Positions 18,124 to 27,412 of a stretch of 64,000 nt of DNA are shown here, one piece after another (within the stretch, counting starts at the first letter, position 1; the number at the start of each line of letters is the position of its first letter). The translations under genes and the position numbers were made by a program. The stretch lies in contig NZ_JROZ02000002.1 in assembly GCF_000765665.2 (NCBI RefSeq), forward strand, positions 248,001 to 312,000. Direction: 5' to 3'. This DNA comes from Helicobacter sp. MIT 05-5293 (GTDB lineage Bacteria; Campylobacterota; Campylobacteria; Campylobacterales; Helicobacteraceae). The notes beneath the pieces were generated by a model that was given only the letters and a program-made list of their open reading frames with translations, did not search any database and was not told the origin of the DNA.

Positions 18124-18966
18124 ATGACAAAAATTTGGCGTGTATTATTAGGAGTGCTTGTAATATCAAGCTTTTGGGCGTGTTCGAGTAACGAACAAAA
18201 TAAAAATGATAGTAAAGAAGTGAGTGAGCAGGCAGCAGATGCTCCCAAAGTGCTTAAAGTCGGTGCGACACCTGTGCCTGCATCAGAGATTCTTGAGTTT
18301 GTAAAGCCAATCCTTGCTTCACAAGGCATCGATATGCAGATTCAAACTTTTACTGATTATGTTGTGCCTAATGTGTCTTTAGCTGAAGGCAGTTCTGATG
18401 CGAATATGTATCAGCACAAGCCTTTTATGGATAATACCAATGCACAAAAGGGTTATCATCTTGTAAGTATCGCACCTATTTATATCGTTCCGCTTGGTCT
18501 TTATTCTAAAAAATATGACGATCTTGCTTCACTTCCTGATGGCAGCACGATTGCGATTCCGGGTGATGCTTCAAATATGGCAAGAGCATTTATTTTATTG
18601 CATGATAATGGCTTGATTAAGCTTGCTAATCCTAGTGATTTAGGCTCAAGTGAGTTAGACATTGTAGAGAATCCTAAGAAATTTATTTTTAAACCTATGG
18701 AAGCAGCGTCTTTACCTCTTATCCTTGATAGCGTTGATGCAGCAGTGATCAATGCAAACTATGCTTTGCAAGCCAAAATGAGTATTAAAGAAGCATTCTT
18801 CCATGAAAATGATAAATCTGCTTATATCAATGTGTTGGTTGCAAGAGAAGACAATAAAGACAATGAATTGATCTTAGCATTGCGTGATGCGCTCTTAAGC
18901 CCAGAAACAAGAGATTTTATTTTGGAAAAGTATCAAGGCGAGATTATTCCCGTGAGCGCACAATAG
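18124..18966 (+). CDS. metQ: Methionine-binding lipoprotein MetQ, first copy
   Basis: This 280-aa substrate-binding lipoprotein has a signal sequence ending in the lipobox SFWAC (Cys at about residue 20), followed by the NLPA/MetQ domain with KVGATPVPASEILEF near the start, ANMYQHKPFMDN, and VDAAVINANYALQA. A strong AAAGGAGA ribosome site is present. A second, related copy follows directly. The two may bind different methionine derivatives or related ligands with the same MetNI core. Confidence 0.93.
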   Translation: MTKIWRVLLGVLVISSFWACSSNEQNKNDSKEVSEQAADAPKVLKVGATPVPASEILEFVKPILASQGIDMQIQTFTDYVVPNVSLAEGSSDANMYQHKPFMDNTNAQKGYHLVSIAPIYIVPLGLYSKKYDDLASLPDGSTIAIPGDASNMARAFILLHDNGLIKLANPSDLGSSELDIVENPKKFIFKPMEAASLPLILDSVDAAVINANYALQAKMSIKEAFFHENDKSAYINVLVAREDNKDNELILALRDALLSPETRDFILEKYQGEIIPVSAQ

Positions 18967-18995
18967 TCGCGCTTTAATAAGTAAAAGGAAAAATA

Positions 18996-19829
18996 ATGAA
19001 AAAAATACAGAATCTCTTGCTTGCAGGATTAAGCGCAGGGATTATCTTTGCGGGGTGTGGCGATAAAGAAACTAAAGATTTACAAGCGAATGCAGTGAGC
19101 GAGTCTTCAGAAAAGACGATTCTTAAAGTCGGCGCGACACCTGTGCCACACGCAGAAATCTTAGAGGTGATTAAGTCAGATTTGAGTGCGCAAGGCATTG
19201 AGCTGCAAATCGTGAATTTTACGGATTATGTAACGCCTAATGTCAGCTTGAATGATGGCTCAATTGATGCGAATTTTCATCAGCACAAACCTTTTTTAGA
19301 TTCTCTTAAAACAGAAAGAGGATTTGACTTAGAGCCGGTGGCAAATATCCATATTGAGCCGATAGGATTTTATTCTAAAAAGTTCTCTAGTGTCGATGAA
19401 ATCCCTAATGGTAGCACGATAGCGATTCCCAACGATCCAAGTAATGGCGGGCGGGCGTTAATTTTACTTCATCATAAAGGTTTAATCACACTTAAAGATG
19501 TTGAGAATCTTAATGCAAGTGAGATTGATATTATTGAGAATCCAAGAGATTTCAAGATTAAACCCATTGAAGCGGCGATGATCCCACGCACACTTGATAG
19601 CGTTGATGCAGCAGTGATCAATGGAAACTACGCGTTGCAAGCAGGGCTTAAGGGTGCGGACGCGCTTTTTTTAGAAGGTTCAGAATCTCCTTATGCAAAT
19701 ATTTTAGTGGTAAAATCACAAAGGGTTGATGATCCTGCGATTTTAAAGCTCAAAGAAGCTTTGCAAAGCCAAAAAGTCAAGGATTTTATCCTTGAAAAAT
19801 ATCAAGGCGAAGTATTGCCGGTTTTCTAG
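18996..19829 (+). CDS. metQ: Methionine-binding lipoprotein MetQ, second copy
   Basis: This 277-aa NLPA-family lipoprotein has the lipobox FAGC (Cys about 21). It shares with its upstream neighbour the VGATPVPHAEIL, HQHKPFLDS and VDAAVINGNYALQAG motifs, and clearly arose by duplication, with many differences in between. It lies 29 bases after the first copy with its own AAAAGGA site. A perfect 13-bp hairpin at 19853-19885 closes the operon. Confidence 0.93.
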   Translation: MKKIQNLLLAGLSAGIIFAGCGDKETKDLQANAVSESSEKTILKVGATPVPHAEILEVIKSDLSAQGIELQIVNFTDYVTPNVSLNDGSIDANFHQHKPFLDSLKTERGFDLEPVANIHIEPIGFYSKKFSSVDEIPNGSTIAIPNDPSNGGRALILLHHKGLITLKDVENLNASEIDIIENPRDFKIKPIEAAMIPRTLDSVDAAVINGNYALQAGLKGADALFLEGSESPYANILVVKSQRVDDPAILKLKEALQSQKVKDFILEKYQGEVLPVF

Positions 19830-19852
19830 CTAATCGTCATTGGATTTGAGTA

Positions 19853-19885
19853 AGATTCTAAAATCTTTTGGGGATTTTAGAATCT
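19853..19885. terminator. Terminator hairpin between metQ and a convergent gene
   Basis: Arms AGATTCTAAAATC (19853-19865) and GATTTTAGAATCT (19873-19885) are perfectly complementary around a 7-base loop. Sitting between convergent genes, it can serve both strands. Confidence 0.65.
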
Positions 19886-19892
19886 GTATTCA

Positions 19893-20582
19893 TTAGAATT
19901 GAAGCCCGACTTCAAGCATAGCTATAATATGCTCCGTCTTTGGGCGACTGAAAGTAGGAGTATTGGAATCTGATTGTGCGAGAAAATAACCCTTTGCTTT
20001 TGCATTGACAAAATATGCTAGTTTTTCAGAAAGCTCATAGGTATAGCCGACAAACGCATTAATAGCATAGCTATAATCATCAATGCTTGAGCGGACTTTA
20101 TCCAAATAGTGATAACCATGAAACACATAGTGATAGCCTGCGCCGTATTCAATAGAAGATTTATTGCCCTTGATGATAGCTTGCACTTCTGCTCCTATCA
20201 TATGAAGTCCTGTCTCAAGATTACTGCCATTTATTGCCCCATCTCTTAAAAGCCAATCCCAAGAATAAACAAGATTAATAAAAGGCTTAACAGACCCAGA
20301 AAATGGTGTAAAACCTGCTTTTAAGTGATAATTCCCAAGTGCAAAATTCGTTTTTGCGCTGTCTTGTTTGGATTTACCATAATGTATATCAAAGCCAGTA
20401 GAAAACAATAGCTTTTCTGTGGATTCCCTTGCAGCCAAAGTCAAATAGCCTCCGATGTCCTTAACATCTTTTTCACCCTTAGCTGCATAGAGACTATATG
20501 ACCCACCTACACCTACCCGCCAATCTATCGCAAAGCTAGATACTCCACAAAGTAGGAGTGTAAAAATAAGTATTTTTTTCAT
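19893..20582 (-). CDS. Small outer-membrane beta-barrel protein
   Basis: This 229-aa protein has a Sec signal peptide (MKKILIFTLLLCGVSSFA) and then alternating hydrophobic/polar strands typical of an eight- to ten-stranded barrel, ending in a phenylalanine (VGLQF), the outer-membrane assembly signal. I do not recognise a named family. The ATG at 20582 has GGAGG 5 bases upstream. A palindromic Fur-like element lies about 30-65 bases upstream of the start, and the iron-type TonB receptor cluster is next door, so it may be iron-regulated. Confidence 0.75.
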   Translation of the reverse strand: MKKILIFTLLLCGVSSFAIDWRVGVGGSYSLYAAKGEKDVKDIGGYLTLAARESTEKLLFSTGFDIHYGKSKQDSAKTNFALGNYHLKAGFTPFSGSVKPFINLVYSWDWLLRDGAINGSNLETGLHMIGAEVQAIIKGNKSSIEYGAGYHYVFHGYHYLDKVRSSIDDYSYAINAFVGYTYELSEKLAYFVNAKAKGYFLAQSDSNTPTFSRPKTEHIIAMLEVGLQF

Positions 20583-20611
20583 AAAAACCTCCAATTAAGT
20601 AAAAATATTTT

Positions 20612-20645
20612 ATTATTAAATATTATGATAATGATATTTAATAAT
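20612..20645. promoter_or_regulatory. Fur-like palindromic operator
   Basis: ATTATTAAATAT (20612-20623) and ATATTTAATAAT (20634-20645) form a perfect 12-bp inverted repeat around TATGATAATG, which itself contains the GATAAT hexamer of the Fur box. It lies just upstream of the small barrel gene and downstream of the peroxidase gene, in an AT-rich 137-bp gap. Confidence 0.45.
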
Positions 20646-20719
20646 GTTTTTATTCTACAAATAATAATTTAAAAATTAAATTAATTCATAATAATTTTCT
20701 ATGGGTTGGCGACACCGCT

Positions 20720-21787
20720 TTAAAGCGTGTTTAAAAACGCTTCAAGGGCTCGTATTTCCTCTTCAGTGAGATTCAGCGGACGCAAGAGCGGATCAGTCGT
20801 AGGAAAAAGCGGATCGGTTTCTTGCTCATTTGTGGGTTTAGGGCGGAACATTCCTGCATTGTAGGAGTTGATCACACCGCGTAAATGCGGGAATAAACCA
20901 TTGTGCATATAGGGTTTGCTTTGTCCTACTCCTCGCAGACTTGGTGTTTTAAAACGCCCCACATCTTGCGGGTCTTTGCTAATATTGTATCGCCCTAAAT
21001 CTTCAAACTTTCTCCCATAAAAGCTCAAACCCAAATTGTGATAGCTTTGATCACTAAAAGCCACGCCATTATGGCAATTCATACATCGCCCCTTAGTGCG
21101 GAAGAGGTGTAAGCCTTGTATTTCTTGGTCATTCATTGCTTTTGTGCTGCCTTTTAAGAATCTATCAAATTGCTTGTTTCGTGGCATCAGTCCGCGTTCA
21201 TAAGTCGCAATCGCTTGAGCCATAAGGGTAGGTGTGATCGTTTCAGTGCCAAAGGCTTCTTTAAAGGCTTGTTTGTATGCAGGGATTTGAGCGATTCTTT
21301 GTGCGGCTTTCTTGGGATCATAAGCCATTTCTTTTGGATCGACAATAGGCATCAGTGCTTGTTCTTCTAGTGTTTGCGCACGCCCGTCCCAAAATTTTTC
21401 TACTCCAAATGCGCTCATTGCGACACTCGGCGCATTGCGTTCCCCAAGCTGTCTATCATGCCCATAGCTGACCTTTCGCCCATCGCCAAAGCCTAGTTCT
21501 TTATCGTGGCATGAGGCGCAAGCGATTTGCCCACTTTTAGATAATAGCGGATCATTGAAAAGCTTTTCACCAAGTTTGAATTTAGATTCTGAATAGGGAT
21601 TAGAATCTGGATAAGGTGCTGTATCCGGTAATGCACCGATTTCTTCCCATATGATGCCTTTATCTACCCAAGGTTTTGTCCAAGTGCTAGGATCTTGTAG
21701 ATACATTGTGCGCAGAGATTGAGGTGATTGTGGCATAGGGTTTGGCATATTTTTCAGACAGATAAAAAGTAATGTTTCTATCAGCAT
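20720..21787 (-). CDS. Diheme cytochrome c peroxidase / MauG-family protein
   Basis: This 355-aa periplasmic protein has two c-type haem motifs, CASCH at residues 90-94 and CMNCH at 235-239, plus the family stretches RNAPSVAMSAFGVEKFWDGR (about 117-136), PSLRGVG and KPYMHNG. An N-terminal hydrophobic segment (LIETLLFICL) would direct export. Classical members reduce H2O2 with electrons from cytochrome c; MauG relatives instead modify tryptophan residues in partner proteins. The start has AAGGAG 8 bases upstream. It follows the first TonB receptor by 52 bases on the same strand, so a link to metal or haem import is possible. Confidence 0.9.
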   Translation of the reverse strand: MLIETLLFICLKNMPNPMPQSPQSLRTMYLQDPSTWTKPWVDKGIIWEEIGALPDTAPYPDSNPYSESKFKLGEKLFNDPLLSKSGQIACASCHDKELGFGDGRKVSYGHDRQLGERNAPSVAMSAFGVEKFWDGRAQTLEEQALMPIVDPKEMAYDPKKAAQRIAQIPAYKQAFKEAFGTETITPTLMAQAIATYERGLMPRNKQFDRFLKGSTKAMNDQEIQGLHLFRTKGRCMNCHNGVAFSDQSYHNLGLSFYGRKFEDLGRYNISKDPQDVGRFKTPSLRGVGQSKPYMHNGLFPHLRGVINSYNAGMFRPKPTNEQETDPLFPTTDPLLRPLNLTEEEIRALEAFLNTL

Positions 21788-21839
21788 AGAATCTTCTCCT
21801 TACACCTTATAGCTTTAATGAATTTTATCATTACTATTC

Positions 21840-24539
21840 TTAAAATTTATAGCCTACTTGTAGCCAAAACTGCCTCCCGACTTCATAGACGGGGATAGAA
21901 TTGGCTGCAGCAGCAACAAGTGAAGGAAGAGTGCTACCATTTGTGCCGCTTGCAGTCGTTAGATTTTGAGCATTTAAGACATTATAAATATCAAGATTCA
22001 TAAACAGAGTATTCCCTTTCCATACATTGACTTCAAGTCCTATACGCATATCCCAAGTGAAAGCCCCTTTAAAGTCCATTTTGCCGTATTGAGTGCCGTT
22101 AAAGCTAGTATCATAATTTGGGTCTGTGCGAGCAAGTGTTACCATTCTTTCATATCCTGCTCTGTATCTAAAAAAGTTATTCCAGAGCCAACGAGTGCGC
22201 CCCATATTAAGAGTATGTGTGGTGTTGAGACGCAAAGTATAGGGGCGTGCATAATTATCCACCGGGCGATCGCGGTATTTGATCACTTGCCCATTATACA
22301 TAATATCTGTGTTGTTATAATACGCATCATCAGCACTGAAAGCATTGTAAGTCCGCTTGGTGTCTGTCCAATCAAAGGCAAGGAGATAGTAATGCTTCAC
22401 GCCAAAAGTATCGATAGGCGCGGCATTACTGATCATCAGTGTAACGATATTGCTTCGTGAGCTTCCGTCATTGGTATAGACTTTATAAGCAGTGCTGTAT
22501 CCACTAGGAGGGGTTGTGCTTCCTGCAGCTGTTCTGCCTCCTACAGGCATAATCTCATCTTTGCCCTCACGATGAATGTATTTTAGCACCGCGCTAAAAA
22601 TCCCTAAATTTTGCGAAAGTCCCACCATTAGTTCATCATCATAGGGGACATTGAGACGACTAAACAAAGTAGAAGAAGTAGGATTGTTAGCAGGAGAACC
22701 TTTGACCCAATTATCAGTGGGAGAAGAGCGAGTAAAAGTCGCTTGTGTGGTGGATAAATAATCATACAATCGATAAGAAAAGAGATTGCGCCCATAGTAG
22801 CGATTTGCCCCAAAGATCAAAGTGCTTTGATAGGCTCTCTCTACGGGCGTTACATAATTAAGTGAGAATCTCGGAGCAAGGGTGTGTTTATCCATATAAT
22901 TATCGCCGTCAAATCGTAAGCCAAAGCGCGTATTGATTTCTCCTAATCCTCCTAGATGAAAGTTTATATCATCTTCGGCATAGAATCCATACGAGAGGTT
23001 GTTAAATGAGACTTTACTGACAGGGAGATAAATAGCTACTGCATTAAAGTATTGCCCACTCCAACTACTTTGGGTAGTTGTGTTGGGTTTTACATTACTG
23101 CAACCATAAAGCCCTAAATTATCCGCTCCATTAGGGCAATTTACATTATTAGTATTGACAGGATTATTGAAGCCAAAGTATTCGGTCAAGCGGTTATTGG
23201 TCAATTTCTGATAATTGAGTTCTGCACCTACACGAAAAGTGTGTCGTGTCAGCCATATATCAAGAGGTTCGAAGCTCATATCGGATTTGTAGTTTAAAGT
23301 ATCTTGAATCTGATCATTATCACCATAACCACCCTCTGCAGCTCTGTTGGCGGAATTGATTGCCCAATTTTTTTCATCACTCGCATACCAGCTAAATACA
23401 TAGCTTTTATCGCTGCGTCTTGAATTTTCTAATCGTGAATAGCCTAGCGTGTTTGTCCAAAGCCCGACTTTGGTATCCCATAGCCCTTTAAGCCCAGCCT
23501 GCCAACCTCCACTTTGCATGGTATAGAAACTATCTTTCATAGTATTGTTGTAATAGGTATTAAATTGCGGGATATAGCCGAGATTTGCCTCTAGGGTAAA
23601 GCTTTCTGTGGGATTGTAATGTGCCTTGATGTAGTAGTTGTCACTGATACGCTTTTGTTCGCGTATAGTGCCAAATTCTGTGCCGCTTTTAATCAAGCTA
23701 GAGTAAGCGTTAAGTGGTATAAAGCTACGCGTGGTGGAAAAGGCAGCAATGATGCCGAGATTCTGTGTGATATAGCCCTCCGCATTGGCTTTGATGAGAT
23801 GTTTGGTAAAATGTGGCTGATAATTTTCATCACTTGAGGTTGCAAAGGCAGATTCTGCACTCTCATGGATAAAATAATGCGTGAAATTATCTCCCGTGTA
23901 TTGATAGCTAATACCCCCATGCCAACCATCAGAGCGTGGTTTGCGGATATTTGCTTCGACTACCCCACCGGTAAATCGCCCATAGGCAGCAGAGACATTA
24001 GAATCTTGCACGACAATAGATTCTAAAAGTGAGGTATCGAGATTAAAACCTTGAGAACGCCCACTTTTTAAAGCGGCAGGACCATTGGTTGTTCCTCCCG
24101 CTGGATCTAAATCGTTATTCATATTGAATCCATCAACCATAAAATTATTTTGATAAAATAATCCGCCGCTGATAGAAATGTTTGCAGGGTCGATTTCACC
24201 CGGTGTCGTGCTTTTGCTTTGAGCATTATCAAACTGCACATTGGGTAAGATTCTTAAAAGGCTTGTGATGTCGCCATTACCGGAGGGGTTAGATTCTATC
24301 ATTGATTCACTGATTGTCTCGCCACTTTGGTATTCTTGCAGTTGGGAAGTGGTCGTAACGACTGATGAAGGGAGTTTGACTGATTTTATAGAATCTGTCG
24401 CAGTTGATTGGGATTGAGAATCTGTATTTTTACGAGATTGAGAATCGAGTAAATCTTCGTCCCCCCACAGCGGATTTATACACAATAAAATTGTCGATAT
24501 ATATATATATATAGCTTTTAAGCTAAAATCTAATCTCAT
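21840..24539 (-). CDS. TonB-dependent outer-membrane receptor, copy 1
   Basis: This receptor of about 899 aa has a signal peptide, then a plug domain with VVTTTSQL, DITSLLRILPNVQFD, ISISGG and VQDSNVSAAYG, then a large barrel ending in GYKF. It lacks an obvious TonB-box literature motif that I can name. An extracellular loop carries a Cys pair (CPNGADNLGLYGC). The ligand is unknown; iron, haem or copper chelates are the usual cargo. The ATG at 24539 is preceded by a GGGGG-containing site. A 17-base TA repeat in codons about 9-14 makes it a phase-variation candidate. It is paralogous to the next gene. Confidence 0.9.
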   Translation of the reverse strand: MRLDFSLKAIYIYISTILLCINPLWGDEDLLDSQSRKNTDSQSQSTATDSIKSVKLPSSVVTTTSQLQEYQSGETISESMIESNPSGNGDITSLLRILPNVQFDNAQSKSTTPGEIDPANISISGGLFYQNNFMVDGFNMNNDLDPAGGTTNGPAALKSGRSQGFNLDTSLLESIVVQDSNVSAAYGRFTGGVVEANIRKPRSDGWHGGISYQYTGDNFTHYFIHESAESAFATSSDENYQPHFTKHLIKANAEGYITQNLGIIAAFSTTRSFIPLNAYSSLIKSGTEFGTIREQKRISDNYYIKAHYNPTESFTLEANLGYIPQFNTYYNNTMKDSFYTMQSGGWQAGLKGLWDTKVGLWTNTLGYSRLENSRRSDKSYVFSWYASDEKNWAINSANRAAEGGYGDNDQIQDTLNYKSDMSFEPLDIWLTRHTFRVGAELNYQKLTNNRLTEYFGFNNPVNTNNVNCPNGADNLGLYGCSNVKPNTTTQSSWSGQYFNAVAIYLPVSKVSFNNLSYGFYAEDDINFHLGGLGEINTRFGLRFDGDNYMDKHTLAPRFSLNYVTPVERAYQSTLIFGANRYYGRNLFSYRLYDYLSTTQATFTRSSPTDNWVKGSPANNPTSSTLFSRLNVPYDDELMVGLSQNLGIFSAVLKYIHREGKDEIMPVGGRTAAGSTTPPSGYSTAYKVYTNDGSSRSNIVTLMISNAAPIDTFGVKHYYLLAFDWTDTKRTYNAFSADDAYYNNTDIMYNGQVIKYRDRPVDNYARPYTLRLNTTHTLNMGRTRWLWNNFFRYRAGYERMVTLARTDPNYDTSFNGTQYGKMDFKGAFTWDMRIGLEVNVWKGNTLFMNLDIYNVLNAQNLTTASGTNGSTLPSLVAAAANSIPVYEVGRQFWLQVGYKF
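24497..24513. repeat. (AT)8.5 microsatellite in a TonB-receptor signal peptide
   Basis: 17 alternating A/T bases code for part of I-Y-I-Y-I in the signal sequence of receptor copy 1. Gain or loss of one 2-base unit would shift the frame. Confidence 0.85.
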
Positions 24540-24643
24540 TATTACCCCCAAAACCTAAATTTGGTGCGAATAATAATGAATAGAATATTAAAATGAAATA
24601 AAAGTAATTATCGATTTATAAAATTTATGTGATTTTGTTTCTT

Positions 24644-27412
24644 TTAAAACTTATAGCCTACTTGTAGCCAAAACTGCCTCCCGACTTCATAAACGGGGAT
24701 AGCAGTAGTTCCTGCGGTTGCGGAATAGCTTGCACTTGCAATCGCGATATTTTTGCTATCAAGCACATTATAAATATCGAGATTCATATATAGAGTATTT
24801 CCTTTCCACACATCGACTTCAAAGCCGATACGCATATCCCAAGTAAAAGCCCCTCTGATGTCAAAAGCCTTAAATGTATCAACTTTGGTCAGCACACCAT
24901 CGATTACAAAGCTATCTTTATCGGCTTCCCTAACGCTTGCCATTGTCTTATACCCTGCGCGATAGCGGAAGAAGTTGTTCCATAGCCATTTGGTGCGTGC
25001 GATATTAAAATTATGCGTGGTGCTAAGTCGCAAGGTATAAGGACGGATAAAATTTTCTGCGGGTCTATCGGCATAGCGTATGAGTTTCCCATCATAACTG
25101 ATGAGTTGGTTGCTAAGCTCATCGTCTGTAAGATTTGTGCTGTAATCAGCATAATTTCGTTTGACATTTGTCCAATCAAAGGCAAGCATATAATGGTGTT
25201 TAATGCTAAAAGTTTGGATAGGCTGGATATTTTGCACACTTAGAGTAATCACATCAGTATCACTTTGCCCATCATTGGTATAGACAAAGCGTAAAGTATC
25301 CGTTAGTCCAGTGACATTGCTTGTGCAGTTATATGCGCTGATTTGTCCTGTTTTTGGGTCTTTACATGCTCTGCGAATTTCATCTCGTCCGAATCGATGA
25401 ATGTATTTTGCGACTGCTTGAAATATATATAATTGCTGTGAAATCCCTACTGCAAGTTCATCAGCATAAGGCACTTTAAGTTGCGCAAAGTTTGTATCAT
25501 TTTTATTTTGTGTCTTTGTGGCATTGTCCCATGAGGTCGATGGGTCGGTTCTACTCACGGTGTATTGAAGTGAAGAGCGTCCGTCCATAAGAGCATAGGT
25601 GAAGAGATTGCGCCCATAGTAGCGATTTGCTCCAAAAATCAAAGTGCTTTTAAAGTTTTTGCCATATTCTCCATAGCTCCAAGGCGCAATATAATTAAGT
25701 GATAATCGCGGTGCGATAGGAGCTTTATTCATATAGGTGTCGTAATCTAGTCTTAGTCCAAAGCGTGTATTGATTTCACCAAATGCGCCTAAATGGAAAT
25801 TCATATCATCTTCGGCATAGAGACTTAAATCAAAGTTATCTATATTGATTTTGCCTGCTTTGTAAAGGGTGGCTTTATTGGCAAATTGTCCTTTGTTGTC
25901 TTTCCAAGTATTAATTTGATAATGCACTGGGGAAGTGGAGCAAAATTCATCAATACAAGTCATACCATTTGTAAGTGGCGAAAGCCAAGCAGTCCCACCA
26001 AAAATTGTATCACCTAATCTTTCATAGCTTGCATTTACATAGCCAATTTCTAGTCCTGTATTGATTTTATGCTCCCATAATGAGAAAAGTTCAATAGGCT
26101 TGAAGCTCTGGTTAAGTTTAAGGTGAAGATTAAGTTGCGTGCTATCGACATTTCCATAGCCACCCTCTGAAACCGTGCCGTTTTTATCGCTACTCCAATT
26201 TTTTTCATCTGATACTCGCCAACCTTTTGCGTGTTGAGCTGAACCACTGCGTGAGTTTTCCATATAGTTAAAGTTGCTTTGTGCGGTTAGCAAACCTAGA
26301 AGATTCTCCCATAGTGCCTTTATCCCTGCTTGATGTCCGCCGCTTTGGAGATAAAAATCAGAATCTTTGGTATTCACGATAAAATACTCATTATATTGTG
26401 GGGCGTAAGTATAACTTGCTTCAATTCTTAAGGATTCTATGGGGTCATAATAGCCTTTAATAAAGAAATTATAGCTTTGTCTTTTTTGTGTTTTTCGTGT
26501 GTCATCACGAGTAGTGCTCATATATGTATTAGCGTAAGCATTGAGGGGGATAAAGCTCTGCGTGGTGGTGAAGCTTGCAATTACACCGCTTTTATCATTG
26601 AGTTTAGATTCTATACTTGAACGGATAAGATGCTTGATAAATTCGGGTTGATTCCCATAGGAAGAGGAATTGAGAAAGTTATTGTAACTTTGGTCATTTG
26701 CTTCGTAGATATGATAATTTGTGAGTGAAAATTTATGAGGGTCAGCGTTGCCTTGTGTGATTTGATAACTTACATTTGCACCAAAATTTTTGGTAGGGCG
26801 TCTCGTATTTGCTTCGACTACCCCACCGGTGAAGCCCCCATAGGCAGCCGAAACATTAGAATCTTGCACGACAATAGATTCTAAAAGTGAGGTGTCAATA
26901 TTTAACCCTTGGCTTCTCCCGGGTAGTGCAGTGGCAGCCACAGGATTACTTCCTTGCGATCCCGCTGGATCTAAATCATTATTCATATTGAATCCATCAA
27001 GTTGGAAGTTGTTTTGATAGTAAAGTCCGCCGCTGATGCTGATATTGGCAGGGTCGATTTCACCGGGTGTGCTACTTTTACTTTGGGCATTATCAAACTG
27101 CACATTGGGCAAGATTCTAAGGATACTTGTGATGTCGCCATTGCCGGAGGGGTTGGATTCTATCATTGACTCATTGATCATTTCCCCGCTTTGATACTCT
27201 TCTAATTGGGAAGTGGTCGTAACGACTGATGAGGGGAGTTTGACTGATTTTATAGAATCTGTAGTTTTCGTATCAGAGTCCGCACTAGAGCGCGTGTTGT
27301 TTGGGTTTGTTAAAGAAGATTGCGGTGAATCTGTATCAGCGAGTAAGACATTTGTAGAAAGCAAAATTGCAGATATATATATATAGCTTCTTAAGTAAAA
27401 CTTAATCCTCAT
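24644..27412 (-). CDS. TonB-dependent outer-membrane receptor, copy 2
   Basis: This 922-aa paralogue of copy 1 has the same signal-peptide layout, a plug almost identical over long stretches (VKLPSSVVTTTSQL, LPNVQFDNAQSK, GEIDPANISISGG, VQDSNVSAAYG), and matching final strands (AIPVYEVGRQFWLQVGYKF), while mid-barrel loops differ. One loop has a CIDEFC pair. The ATG at 27412 has GGAGGG upstream; the longer frame to 27457 is not needed. A 13-base TA run lies in the signal-peptide codons. Upstream DNA also resembles that before copy 1, so the duplication included the promoter region. Confidence 0.92.
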   Translation of the reverse strand: MRIKFYLRSYIYISAILLSTNVLLADTDSPQSSLTNPNNTRSSADSDTKTTDSIKSVKLPSSVVTTTSQLEEYQSGEMINESMIESNPSGNGDITSILRILPNVQFDNAQSKSSTPGEIDPANISISGGLYYQNNFQLDGFNMNNDLDPAGSQGSNPVAATALPGRSQGLNIDTSLLESIVVQDSNVSAAYGGFTGGVVEANTRRPTKNFGANVSYQITQGNADPHKFSLTNYHIYEANDQSYNNFLNSSSYGNQPEFIKHLIRSSIESKLNDKSGVIASFTTTQSFIPLNAYANTYMSTTRDDTRKTQKRQSYNFFIKGYYDPIESLRIEASYTYAPQYNEYFIVNTKDSDFYLQSGGHQAGIKALWENLLGLLTAQSNFNYMENSRSGSAQHAKGWRVSDEKNWSSDKNGTVSEGGYGNVDSTQLNLHLKLNQSFKPIELFSLWEHKINTGLEIGYVNASYERLGDTIFGGTAWLSPLTNGMTCIDEFCSTSPVHYQINTWKDNKGQFANKATLYKAGKINIDNFDLSLYAEDDMNFHLGAFGEINTRFGLRLDYDTYMNKAPIAPRLSLNYIAPWSYGEYGKNFKSTLIFGANRYYGRNLFTYALMDGRSSLQYTVSRTDPSTSWDNATKTQNKNDTNFAQLKVPYADELAVGISQQLYIFQAVAKYIHRFGRDEIRRACKDPKTGQISAYNCTSNVTGLTDTLRFVYTNDGQSDTDVITLSVQNIQPIQTFSIKHHYMLAFDWTNVKRNYADYSTNLTDDELSNQLISYDGKLIRYADRPAENFIRPYTLRLSTTHNFNIARTKWLWNNFFRYRAGYKTMASVREADKDSFVIDGVLTKVDTFKAFDIRGAFTWDMRIGFEVDVWKGNTLYMNLDIYNVLDSKNIAIASASYSATAGTTAIPVYEVGRQFWLQVGYKF
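27373..27385. repeat. (AT)6.5 microsatellite in the second TonB-receptor signal peptide
   Basis: 13 alternating A/T bases code for Y-I-Y-I in receptor copy 2. The run is 4 bases shorter than in copy 1, yet both are currently in frame. Confidence 0.85.

Noticed and set aside
22089-22460. 123-aa ORF antisense to TonB receptor copy 1
   Set aside because: A shadow frame inside a well-supported receptor gene; it has no domain.
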